From Paramacrobiotus richtersi (lineage: Eukaryota; Tardigrada; Eutardigrada; Parachela; Macrobiotidae), in NCBI GenBank assembly GCA_034698045.1, contig JAQGAU010000025.1, positions 1-55,888 of the forward strand: a stretch of 55,888 bases of DNA, written 5' to 3'. A program made the translations under genes and the position numbers. A model generated the notes under the pieces. The model was not told the origin of the DNA. It was given only the letters and a program-made list of their open reading frames with translations, and ran no database searches. Of this stretch, positions 38,316 to 50,288 are shown in pieces. Each line of letters begins with the position of its first letter. The first letter of the stretch is position 1.

Positions 38316-38418
38316 ACCGGCTTGCCGGGCTTAGTGACCTTATTAAGCTTCTTCTGGGACAAAATTAATCCTTATCCTGTCGGGGCCTGTCGTAACGGAT
38401 CATCCTCAGCTGCATATT
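38316..38418 (+). promoter_or_regulatory. Conserved upstream box of locus G
   Basis: CCGGCTTGCCGGGC, AGTGACCTTATTAAGC, GTCGTAACGGATCATC and CTGCATATTCTAC in the same order as before E and F; about 45 bp before the start codon. Confidence 0.4.
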
Positions 38419-38461
38419 CTACGTAGTTCCACAAGTTCCAATATATCGAGAACCTAGAAGG

Positions 38462-41400
38462 ATGCATTTTTTCACTGCTGGTTTAACCAAATTTGGGTTT
38501 ATTTGGGTTAACCAAGTTATCCAAATGTTAATGGTGATAGCGATCTGTGCTAATGCGAAGGAGAAACTCCGTGTGGAACTCATTGCCGTTGGCGGGCGAT
38601 CAACAGTAAATTACGCTCAGCTGACATATCTCGGCCCGCCAATGAGTGTTGCCGTGGATTACGTTAATAAAGTGTACAATGAATCCCTGAATGTGACACT
38701 GAAGTACTTGTTTGATGATATGCTCTGGGCCAACATGTTAACCAATGAATTCACTGGACGACTGGCTGCGCGCTGGTATTATCGCGAACGTAACCCAAAT
38801 GTTTTAGGTGTTTTCTTGATTCCTGGTAAGTTTGCCGGCATTTCGGAAACAGCAGCTTTTTTCGGTGAATTTTCCACACTGTTTATGCTGTTCATTGTAG
38901 CGGGAATCATAACAGCCGACATGACCTACGCTTTTCAGCAGTGGAATATGCTGTTCTTAACAGTGTAAGTGCTTTCTTGACGCAGCCTTGATTCTTACGA
39001 AAAGGAACGTATCTGTAGAGCTAAAAGCTGCCGTTAGCTAATTTTTTTCATAAAATCTTTACGGTGTCTTGATGAGCAATGATGGCGTAAGCATTTCGAT
39101 TTAGTTTACGATTCATGATGATCTCGAATATTTTGCGATTTGTGATCACTAGAATCTGATAAGTCTAAAGACTAACAACGTAAGCGTCGCAAATGCATGT
39201 GCTCTGGGTACTCTCACTTATTTCGGGGTTTTTTATCTCTGCGGAATAATCGGCCAGGTGGTTTCTACATACGAATTCTTGGGGACACCCCAAACGCTCC
39301 TAGCATGGCATTTCTCTGTAGATGGTTCCAATGCAGCAAAACGGAATGCAACTGCGGATAGTTTATCGTGGATTCTTGTGTCTGCCTGTGAAATGGGATT
39401 GGACAACCATCTCTGTACCGCTTACTCTAATAGCTGCGTACTTTGCCGCTAGTTAGCGGAGTTTAGATTAAGGTTGCACTGCGCATTGTAGGCCGTGTAT
39501 GTTAGGGTAAAAGAATTTAACCTTTTGGCCTTGGATGTCGATATGCCGGTACATACTGTATTATTCACAGGACTTCGATGACCCCAGCGATTAACGACAG
39601 GATCACAAATCCAACATGGATTTCGACTGCACGGGTGAATTATCCCGCAATGACGATGCTGTTCTGCGAAGTGCTGCTCAAGTACAAATGGTCAACATTC
39701 ATGATCATATTGGATCTAGCGTCCAGCGACATTTACCGTCCATATGCGGACCAGCTTGTGAGAGATTCCATTGACCGAATGGAAAGAGCCCCTTCATTTC
39801 GAAAAATCAGTGCCACATCCAGCTTTGATTTTCTGCCATTGCTCACGGACGTTCGAGAACATACTCGAAGTAATGTGTGATTTCGGACAGTCAAGTAATC
39901 TAGTTTTCAGGAAATGTTTCACCGTAGTTGTAATCTTCTTGGGATCCGGTCAAGCGGTGCGAAATTTCTTGGTAAAATAAAGTCGCTTTGAATCATTTTT
40001 GTGGGAACATCATGGGATTCAGCTATCCATGTCGAAAATGTCTGACAGTCACGAAACCGTCCGTTGTAATTTAATGAATGTTTTTCTTTCTGTGGCATAG
40101 ATTGCTGCGAACAAAGAGAATATGACGAACGGAGACTTTGTAAGATGGTGGGTGCGCAGTAAAGTTAATCAAAGAAATCCGATAATGTTATTGCGTAGGT
40201 GTATATGGCCTTCGAGGTTATGGACAACAAGATATACGGACGTATGCACTGGGATTATAACGACGACTACAATATGGTACGTGCGTATTGATTCTGCGTA
40301 ATGATAAAGGCTGGTTAATCGTTTTCTCCAGATTGCTCGCCAAGCCTTCCAATCCCTACTGGTTATGAGGCCAGCAGACATCTACGACGTTCCTAAGAAA
40401 GGTTTAGCAGAAGCCTTTATGGCCCACACTCAACGTGACTTCAACTACACGTATAACATGCAGGACTTAGTACGCGTCATAGTTTTTCGCTGAGAAAAGA
40501 AATGCACTGATAACGTTTTCGTTGATTTGCAGCCTTACCTACAGATGCTTGGTTGCTATAGCGCAGTAACGATGGTGGCTGAGGTAAGATTCAAATTCCA
40601 ACTGGAAGTTGCGACCTTTTCAGGTCCTGCTGGTAATGGTTATTCGTTACCACTGGCAGCCTAGTTTTGTGTTCCCGTCGGTCTGATGGATAAACTGTTG
40701 CTTCCAAGTACAAGAGACATATGTACATACAGTATGTCTCACTAACAATTGTAAGATTTTGCGAAGACACAGATTATGGTTTATTAGTTATAACGTCGAA
40801 CTTACCATACCCGGGAGAATCATCCATTTTTATTTCTAGGTTATGAATGACTTGTGGGCAGACGGATACGAGAATCAGTATAATAACGGCACATTTATAG
40901 CGAATCGGTTTCTTAATCGAACATTTGATAACAACGTTACTGAAATCTATATCGGTGAAAAGGGAGGACGGCAATTGGACTTATACCTATGGCGCTTTGA
41001 GGAAAACGGCTCACAAAATGTACGTCCCGTATGTAGGGCACACGGTACACTATCGTACTCTCCAGCCAGAATGGTTCTTATGTAAGAACACTTTTGCTCT
41101 TTTGAAGAGATTTTTGTACAAACATGCTGCTCGCAACGCCCCCGTGATTCAGCTGTACGAAATTCCCCATTGGGCAAATGGTACATGGCCCCCTCCAAAC
41201 GAACCATTTTGTGGGTACAACAATGATCGGCCAGTTTGTATACAACAAGGTACACAATATATCTTGTTTTACGCAACCCCATCCCTAATGATATCTTCCC
41301 TTCGTTTCAGAAAAACGGATTTCCATAGCTACGTTAGCCATACCAATTGTTCTTATACTTTCCATAATCATAATTGCCATAGCGGTTCGGTAAGCTATCG

Positions 41401-43937
41401 GTTTCTGTGCGCAACGGCTGTAATGTTGTTACCAGCTGTAATTAATAGCTGGATCTACTTTGTACAGTCTGATCAAGCGAACCAATGAAAAGACCTTGGC
41501 AACATGGTGGAGGGTCGACCAGTCTCAACTGGAATTTGAGCGGATCCCGTCGCTTTTCGCAACGTCAATGCATTCAAGTTTAGAACGAAAGAGCTTCGCT
41601 ACAGAAGTTAGAACCAGATACCTGGTGAGGAATTTTCTGAAGATTGTCTCACATTGGATACTCAGAGAAAGCAACTAATAGATTTGAACCAGACATGTTT
41701 TGTTACCAGTTGTTTATTTTCTCTTGACTATCAGTATGTACGTAAACGTTAACAACAGCTCGCATTTTTCTTAGAAGTATGCGGTTTCATCTTGCTTCTT
41801 CGTCTTAGGTACGAAAGTAAACAACGTATTATCCACTAAGCAAGTTACTTTTCTGCAGAATGGCAAGTTCGTTTCCGCCAAACTTCACGGAGTACACGTA
41901 ATAATCGAGATAGTTGAGAGGTTAGCGGACGAAAAATCATTGGATCGCATTGCATCTCATCGGTCATTTTTGGCCCATATGGATAAAGTATATTAACGTG
42001 ATTCGAATAGAACTCCACTTCTGGTGATCCTTATCACGTCTGTATCATTTTCGTCTTTTTTAGCTACGTAACGTGAACCATCCGAACATTTCCCGTCTTT
42101 ATGGAATATCTTTCATTAAAGCGAAGACCCTTACTGGTGTCGGCATCATCATGGAACAGCCTGCACGCGGCTGCATATACGCCGTATTCGATGGGATCAT
42201 CAGACTAGATATCGCACTGATCAGTTCGCTCGCAAATGACTTTTTGGAGGTAACGACTTCTGCCTTTAACTATGTTATAATGCTCCTGACGTTCACAATA
42301 TCGCTCATCTTTTCAGGGTGTTCAGTTTATTCATTCATCTGCCTTAAGTTACCATGGGGCTTTATGCGGTCTATACTGCCATGTTGACAAGAATTTCACT
42401 TTAAAAATATGTGGACTAGTTAACTCTAGGCTTCACGACGCCATACATGGCTCTAACGGAGAACATACTTGCATCGCTGCTTACACTGCTTTCTGTACAA
42501 AGCGCAACACACTTTCCGCGGCATTCAACCAAAAAGCGGACATCTACGCTGTTGGTGTGGTGTTATGGGAATTGCTGGCAAAGCAAAGGTGCATTTCTAC
42601 GGACAGCTTAGGTAAAGAAAAAATGTCAAGAATCAGGGTAGAAACATAACTGGAAGTTTGTGACAGAGAAAATTAGCCTGGCGCAACCAGAGTGCGTGCA
42701 AGAATTCCAAGAAGTCTTGGCGTTATGCTGGCAGAATGACATAAATGAAAGGCCATCGGTTAAACAGCTGAGGGAGAGTTTAGCCAGGAAATCCGCCGCA
42801 TTCTCATTCCGTCAGTCCAGGATGAAATTTATCGATAAAGTTCAAAACCGACTAGCTGGCTACACGCGAGAACTGGAGACTGAAGTGGGCATACGAACCA
42901 GGAGTTTATTGGATGAGATGGATCGATGTAACGCAATCATCGCGCAGCTGCTTCCCCGGTAAACTTTCAGACATTATGTTGCGTTTTTTGCATACTTCTA
43001 TGGTTTATTCATCAAATTTACTGCATTTTTGAATAATCCTGTATCCGCACATAGATAGTCTAACGTGGGTAGAGAACCCTGAATCTTAAAACTACCATCA
43101 AGATGAAACAACAGAATATTGCAGATGGGTAGTAAATCAGATTCGCGCCGGCAAATCCGTCCCTGCGGAATTCTTCGAATGTGCCACCCTTATGTTTACG
43201 CAGATGTGCGGCTTTGCAAACTTTGTCATGGACAATCCTCCAAAAGCAATTATTGACGTAATCAGCGAGTCGGAAATTACCGTCGACCACTTGATCGATT
43301 CATTTTTCGATGAAATCTATAAAGTGGAAGCGGTGGATGATAGTTATTTGGTACGTCAAATGCTGACAATACTTACATTATTTAGTTGCGGTTCTGCTGA
43401 TTTCGATGCTTTAGGTCGCAAGTGGCTTGCCGGTAGGAAACGGTGACCGACACGTTCGAGTGACCGCGGAACTTGCCATCAAAATACAGCAGTCAACCCC
43501 ACGATTGTTCGCACAGCATGATCTGCAGTTCAAAAGTGGGATTCACTCCGGTAACTGATTAAAATGCGATAGTATTCCGCATGATAACCAACACTAACGT
43601 TAGTAATTGCTTTTCAGGTCCTTGTGCCGCGGGAATTGTTGGATTTCGGCGGCTACGATACTGCTTGTACGTGGCTTGAGATGAAAATTCATGCAATGGG
43701 TCGTGTTCTGCCTAAACAATGACAATTGTTTTCAAGGGCCGTTTTTACAGATTTGGTGACACAGTCAATACCGCCTCGAGGATGTGCTCTTCCTCAGAGC
43801 CAGATCGTATTCAAATGTCTGACCATACGGCTAAAATGGTGGTCGACGTTGGATTATTTGAAACAGAATGCCGGGGTGTCATCTCAGTAAAGGGAAAAAA
43901 TGAAATGACAACCTACTGGCTTAATGGTTGCAAATGA
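38462..43937 (+). CDS. RGC locus G (alpha): receptor-type guanylyl cyclase, intact
   Basis: Exons: 38462-38825, 38901-38964, 39571-39869, 39928-39971, 40101-40139, 40199-40276, 40332-40469, 40533-40583, 40840-41019, 41108-41249, 41311-41389, 41468-41624, 41859-41987, 42064-42249, 42317-42611, 42667-42958, 43125-43350, 43415-43550, 43618-43666, 43751-43937; 3135 nt, 1044 aa, no internal stop. The signal peptide ends near AICANA and the ectodomain starts KEKLRVELIAVGG. The membrane helix is in exon 11 (LAIPIVLILSIIIIAIAV). The juxtamembrane part has TWWRVDQSQLEF. The kinase-homology domain lacks the beta-3 Lys (VIIEIV) and DFG (CGL). The linker is YTRELETEVGIRTRSLLDEM. The cyclase domain has FTQMCGF, KVEAVDDSYL, RYCLFGDTVNTASRM and TYWLNGC. 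It is the best-preserved alpha copy after B and lies tail to tail with H. Confidence 0.9.
38965..39570 (+). other. Long intron 2 of G
   Basis: 606 bp, GTAAG to TTATTCACAG. The end matches E's intron 2 end. Nothing else seen. Confidence 0.5.
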
Positions 43938-45482
43938 GCCATTGATGGTGTCAACACCAGCCCTTGCTGTGAAATAAGCACTAAGAGGACGAAGCGAAGA
44001 AACAGGAAGGTAATGGCCTTATCAATATTGGGAAGCAGAAAACTACTGTTATCCATCGGGACCGTCAGACCGACTGAGAGACAACACGAAAGTCATCCTA
44101 AGTTAGCATACAGAACCTCCGGTAAAGGATCTCCGCTTCGCTTCGGTCGATGAATAACCTGAGCACCTGATGAGCTGATATATTGAATCTGGCGAATGAA
44201 TGATTTGCCTTTTCATGGTTTTATTGATCTGCCTGTATTCTGAATTAAAAATCTGATGCGGTGACCTTTTGATTTCTTCATGCTGATTCTGAGCAAAGAA
44301 CAGCCGCTGGTCTTCCTTGGGACGACTGATCCGCTATCCGCTTTCAAAAGCGATGGAGAAAATAATATTATTTGGTAACTTTAAAATCGCGTAAAAGATG
44401 GGTTGGATACCAGAAGACAAAGTGAATTCATATCATGCGTTCATCGAGCCGCACCTTGCATACTGTGCTACGGCTTGGTAAACGGCATGCTACAGATTAC
44501 GCGAACGGCCAGAATGTCTCCATCACAATGCCATACGGGCGGTGTTGGATTTATCCTACAGAACGCCTGTAACCGAGCAGCACTTCTTGCACCCGGAGTC
44601 AGCAAAAATGATTACTTATCGTTTTCCGGGTATGGTAGTGCCATTCGACCACCGTTCATGGCGTGTATTCATGGGACAACATATTCGTCAACAGATTATT
44701 GTCAATATCTTTCGCAGCTATCAGGCTCTGCATTTCGATTTGCACAATAGCACTTCGAATAATCAATAGTGACACTCGCGCCCGATCCGGAGTACAGCAG
44801 CTGACTTACTATTCTTTTTGCGATCAATGATGTTTATCATAAACACTAGGCAACCGCCCCGGGGAGACATTTACCTGTGCACAAGACCACGTAATAGCCT
44901 CCCCGAGGCGGTTGCCCTGTTTTTTCAGATATTGGCGCGACCGCCCTCTACTTTGCCATGTAGCTGCGCCGAAACTTTTTTTCGAGAATCGAAAATCGGA
45001 CGCGAACGTTTTATCCAGAAAAATGCGAGGAATTCGAATGTGAAGTCAAAAAAGTTCTATCTGTCACCAGTAAAAAGTTATCGAAGGTTGAAAAATGGTC
45101 GGGGGGCCTCAATAAGCCGTTGTGTTTATGCGGTGCATATCGATATGAATCATAATATGATCTACCGGAGACTAGGTCAGTGTGATTAACACTTGTTTGA
45201 ATTTCAACCTCCGTGCACTGTAAACAACTCAATAAGCAATACTTTGCATAAAAGGTCATTTCTGTCCTTCGCACCTTGGACATCCACATTTCTGCCGCCC
45301 CATATGCAAGTTCCATTATTATAAGAAACAAATAACCTTAGGTTGGCCAGTCGATCGCCCATAAGGAATTTATGGGCTAATAGCGGTAAGTGTTAACTAA
45401 CAAAACCGATTGGGGTCATTAGGCCAGTTTTGGTTTACTGTATCGCAGAATTAGAATCTTGGCCCCGCAAGACTATTCAGCA
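43938..45482. other. Convergent intergenic region G-H
   Basis: Bases 43980-44330 are the alpha 3' flank shared with E and F. The rest holds an 18-bp hairpin (44849-44916) and open frames up to 123 codons without family features. H's 3' end lies at 45483. Confidence 0.6.
44849..44916. repeat. GC-rich 18-bp inverted repeat
   Basis: GGCAACCGCCCCGGGGAG at 44849-44866 pairs with CTCCCCGAGGCGGTTGCC at 44899-44916, 17 of 18 matches and a 32-base spacer. It is more GC-rich than the surroundings. It could be the end of a small mobile element or a structured transcript; nothing else supports either. Confidence 0.5.
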
Positions 45483-48400
45483 TTACGGCAATAAGTCAAT
45501 CCTGGTGTGATCTGGTAATTTTGGAGGCAGCAGCCAAAACGTTTCCATCTCTCCTTTGCCCTTGATGGACAATATTCCTCGGTTCTCCAGTTGAAAAGCT
45601 GGATTGCCGGTCACCATCCCAGCGGAGCATTGGCTGACATGGATGCGACCTGGTAGTCCATGGGAACAAATCCGGGATGCGGTGTTTACAGTATCACCAA
45701 ACCTAAACATCCAAACACATTGCTTAATATGTGGTAATAATCTTGTGCAATGCCCAGCTCACATGCAGTATCGAAGCCGGCGAAATCCCACAACTCCCGC
45801 TGCACACGGTCCTTGAGTACAAAGAGGCAGAGTTAACCTATACTTTTCTAGTGGCATTCAATACATTCAATACCTGAATGGATGCCAGCTTTGAATTCGA
45901 TGCTATACCGAGCAAAGTGATGCCCGATAATCTGCATCGTCCGAATCGATAAATCCAGGATAACACTGATATGGCGGTTGCCATTCCTTACAGGCAGGCC
46001 ACTGACCACCTGCGTATATAATCGGCATTACTGGTTTAAATGCATGCGCAAAGAATTGTTATCGTGATGATAATTTGAATTATGTTTACCAAATAGGAAT
46101 CATCAACAGCTTCCACCTTGTAAGCATCATCCAAATACGACGATGTGAGTCGATCCAAACTACTCTCCGCTTCGCTCACAAGGTTTATCAGCGTATCAGG
46201 ATTGCTGACTAGCGTCGAGAAACCCGACAGCTGGATGAACATGATTGTCACACTGTCATATAACTCGGCCAAGACGCTTTCACCAGCGCGAATGCGACGA
46301 GCCACCCGTCTGTAATTTACGAAAAATCAACTTAGAAACTGTGTGGCACTGTAACCGATACGTCCGTACCGCGGTAGAAATTGCGCGATGATTCGGTCAC
46401 ACTGTTCCATTTCTTCAACAAGACTCTTTGTTCGTACAGCAACTTCCGTTTCCAGATCTCTGGCATAGTCAAGCAGTCTTCTTTGGATGCGATCCACTAG
46501 TTTTATTCCCGATTTTCGGGCAGAGAAACTGGAGGATATTTCAGCCAGCATGCTTCGGACGTTTATTACGGTTGGCATTTCCTCTGGATTAGGGTGTAGG
46601 CATTGTCGGATTATCGGTTCGTAATCGCGAAGAGGAGAGTCATTCTGTGTTGTTAATGTGCCCACGCTTCCTAAACGTTAAGACCACATCAATACGTTAA
46701 CGTCAGCAAGCTGAATATTATAAAAACGCCAAGTCGACCACACCTCTGTCTGGAACCGACTGCTTGCTGATAATCTCAGACAGGATTACCCCGGTTGCAT
46801 AGATATCGTCTTTCTGCAACCCTCTGACTGATAAACTGTCAGCCGAATCTGCTTTCTTGTTTATTACAACAATGTCCGGTGAAGATGTACGTAATGCGTT
46901 TTGTAGCCTGAAGTTGACAAATCCAGCAATCTTGAGAGTAAAAAATTTATCGATAAGGCAGTGATGGCCGGAAAGGTTTCCGTGGTATTCCAATGGTGAG
47001 TAATGGATGAATTGCAAGCCCTAGTAAACCACACATGAACAGCAATCCTAATTTGCTCGGCTCGGAATTATATTTTACTTCCAGAAAATCTAGGATTAAC
47101 GAGCAGGATAGAGAGGTATCCCAGCTGATGAGGCAGGAAAAAAGGTCATACAGGCAGCCGCGTTCCATCATTTCGAATATCACGCCAATCCGAGCTGTTT
47201 TTTCAGTGTATATGATTGTCAGGCCAACTAATCTAATCAAGTTCTCGTGGTTTATGGAACGAAGCTGTAATTAAAACGTATATCTGTAGATAAACGACTG
47301 TAATTACGACGGGAAAATTAATACTTAATGAAACAAATAGCCAAGAGCTTTAGCGAGCGCACCTTTGCTAAGCAAGATACAATCGAGCGATTGCTTTCCA
47401 TCACCGAAAGGCTGATCAGTTGTGACTCATGTGTTGATAATGCGATAACTTCCATAGATACTGGAATTTCCATAAGCTTGGCCGGCAAATAATGAATATT
47501 TGAATGGTTCTACAGAGTATTACGATATTGCTATTGTTTAGAATATGTAATGACAGAGGACAACTTTGTGAAAGTTTGCGTTTGTGGTTTTATCCAGCCG
47601 GTCCGAATCAGAGTGACAGGATGATTTTGAAGAACAGAATTCTAGTTTCCATCCATCCACCTTCCACCATGTTTCCTCTAACCTTCGGAGATCGTTTTTG
47701 GTTTTGCTGAAGAACATAACCCTATAAATCATCCTACTGTACATTGAAAAGATACTGTCATAGTTTCTAACCATGCATATAGGATTAGGCCAAGAAGTAT
47801 GACTAAGACGACGGCCAATGTGGATCCGACAACCTTTCCAATGTAAGCGTTGTCACCTACTGTACAATGAACTAAACTTGTCAAACACTTTCCGAATAGG
47901 TAACCATTTTGCTCAAGTTGTTACTAACCAGGAAGGCAAATGGCTTTCTGATTTGTGTAACCGCAAACAGGCTCGTTTAGAGGTGGCCAGGAATTCCACA
48001 TCCAGTGGTCGATCTGATGTAACTGAACCAATGCAGAATCGCTGGCCGGCTTATACAGAAACTTCTGTAACAAAAGTTCCCAGTTGGAATTGTGAAAGTC
48101 GTAGTTTCTGTATGTTGGTACCAGTGCGGTCCCGTTTGAGTCGAAGCGCCAGATAAATGAATCCATCTGTCGTTCACCGTGTTTGTCAATGTAGATCGCT
48201 GCCATGGAATTGTCAAATGATCGGTTATAAAAGAACGACGCCAAGAAAGATCCAGAGAAAGAAAGTGTAGCGTTCGCGTTTTGAATGTCGGCAAGGATCT
48301 CCGCAACAGCCATCACAGCTCCATACGAGCTCACCAGACTCTGATATGGCTACAAAACCCAAAGGGCCGTTATTGCTTAATGTCTGCATTTCTCCATAGA

Positions 48401-50288
48401 CGTGCAAGATCTATACAGTACCTGCTGGATAATGTCGTACGAGAAATTGAAATCCCGCTTTGTATTTTCGATGACCTTCATCGCAATAGTCGGATTATTC
48501 GTATCATAATAGTCCGCAGGCCGATAGGTTAATAGCGACTGGAAAGCACGTTTCGCTACCTATAACAATACATGTCATATTCAGCGTGGGATTATGCTGG
48601 TCCAGTTTGAATGCTACCATGTCACTCTCGTCCAAGTAGCTCCAGTGCAGTTTTCCGTATACTTGTTCGTTGTTCATCGGATCCACGCCAAAGAACACCT
48701 GCAGCTTCGATCACTACTTCTACTTTTAATTCAAATGCAGCGTCGGAGCGTTGTTACAAGCATGACCTACGTAATGTCCGCCCGTCATGTTTAATGCATC
48801 GGCCGTGATCTGTTCAAAGCCGTCGTTAGTCACTTTTTATCGATTGTAGGCAAACTGCGATCAAGTACACGATTACCAGAAATTTCCGAAGGTATTTCGC
48901 ATGTCCAAGATAAACTACAACTGTTAGAAAACGTTAGATTTACTGTCCTTGACTCGTGAAACCAGTTATAGGGATCCTGTCCCAAACAGCTTACTTCTCG
49001 TAACGTTTCGAATTGTTTCTAAGATAGCTGTAAAGTCATATCCCGGTTGAGCGGCCTGAACGTTCAACATCAGCGGAGCCGTCCCATATTGCCGGACTGC
49101 ATCATTCTTTAGGCGTTCTCCAACAGCCCGGTACACATCCGGGGAGTTGACATCCACCACAATAACAAACGTTCTCCAATTGAATTTCTTAAACACGGAC
49201 AGAAAGAACTGAGAAATGGCCGGCATGTTTAAACGAGCGGTGGATATCCAGCTAGGATTCAATGTCCGGTTACGGATTGCGGGAGTAGCTGAAACACTGT
49301 CAAGGACGGTTGAAATGATGCTAGGGAGGAAATGAAATGGGCAACTCACGTGGAGATGTACAGGAAGTGCCACTGCTCGATTAAGTAGCAGAGATCTGGT
49401 AAAATGATTCCATCTGCAAATTAGATATCATTTAGCACCATTGCAGATGATTAGATTGATCGTAACACGTAAAGAAGAGCAAAAGGAAACGAAGTGACCT
49501 AACAGAGACTAATGCTGGCTGAATATGATTCCACTTGGAGTTCGTCGGTAGTCAGACCGTAAGTAGTACATTTTGAGTCATAAAGATAGGTGTTAGGCTT
49601 TTAATTGCAGTGCACTTCGCTTTACCGATTGTTCTTTTTTCAGTTTACAAGCGTATGTATGTGATTTGTTTTGATTCGAGTCACCTGCAAAATCTTCTAA
49701 CCCGTACACAGTTTACTTGAAAACGGAATTAATCTAAGGCTTTATCCAAAAAAATGCCTACATTACGGACTTGGAGAACAAGTTTCAAAAGAAATGTCGA
49801 CCTGTTGTAGCTGAGTTCTGTCTGGAGCAGATCGAAAATAACCACAACAGGTTTCACAAGTCAGCTGTACAATAAGAACGGTAGTTAAGTTGAACAGCAA
49901 CCGCATACTCAAATGATCTTTGTTGATGCTGTTACTGGTAACCTTTACAGCAATATGGCTGCTTACTTGGTATCAACAAGATATTCAGGGCGTCTGCCGT
50001 CCGTTTTCGGTAATACCATTCGGCAACCTGATTTGCTGTATATTCATTCAGGGCATTCGATTGATACTGAATGTCGTCGTAAACATAGGTCAGGGTAAAA
50101 TTCAGAGTCCCATTGAACTTTGCATTTACATCATCCACGGCCGTACTCATAGCTGGGCCCAGGTAAACCAGCTGCGCGTAATTGGTTAGAAATTTGCTTC
50201 CGAATGCAACCAGTTCAACATTCAAAGCACTGCAAACTACTGCATGCCAGCGAACCACAAAATACATAACCAGTGCAATATAAATCAT
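45483..50288 (-). CDS. RGC locus H: divergent receptor-type guanylyl cyclase, intact, 19 exons
   Basis: Exons (minus strand, 5' to 3'): 50288-49967, 49413-49350, 49296-48995, 48914-48877, 48809-48771, 48698-48618, 48559-48422, 48349-48122, 48064-47929, 47856-47772, 47736-47565, 47509-47363, 47264-47079, 47020-46744, 46670-46370, 46309-46090, 46009-45874, 45811-45763, 45702-45483; 3141 nt, 1046 aa. Junctions match the plus-strand copies except that exons 8 and 9 are fused. The signal peptide is MIYIALVMYFVV...CSA, the membrane helix LAVVLVILLGLILYAW. The kinase-homology domain has HGNLSG and AGF. The linker is YARDLETEVAVRTKSL. The cyclase domain has FIQLSGF (Asp to Gln), KVEAVDDSYL, GVVGFRRLRYCMFGDTVNTASRI and a C-terminal FWLLPP tail unlike the others. 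The exon 11 donor (GTTGTC at 47564) is weak and is set by reading frame. It is the probable outgroup to alpha and beta. Confidence 0.85.
49414..49966 (-). other. Long intron 1 of H
   Basis: 553 bp, GTAAGC donor and TTTGCAG acceptor on the minus strand. No recognisable feature inside. Confidence 0.5.

Larger units (their letters stand above)
36455..38461. other. Intergenic F-G
   Basis: It holds in order: the alpha-type 3' flank (about 36590-36980), the beta relict and its flank (37055 to about 37560), then G's 5' flank (from about 37690), paralogous to those of E and F. No intact gene seen. Confidence 0.6.

Noticed and set aside
44403-45189. Overlapping frames of 75-123 codons
   Set aside because: No family features; they overlap each other in different frames and one covers the hairpin.
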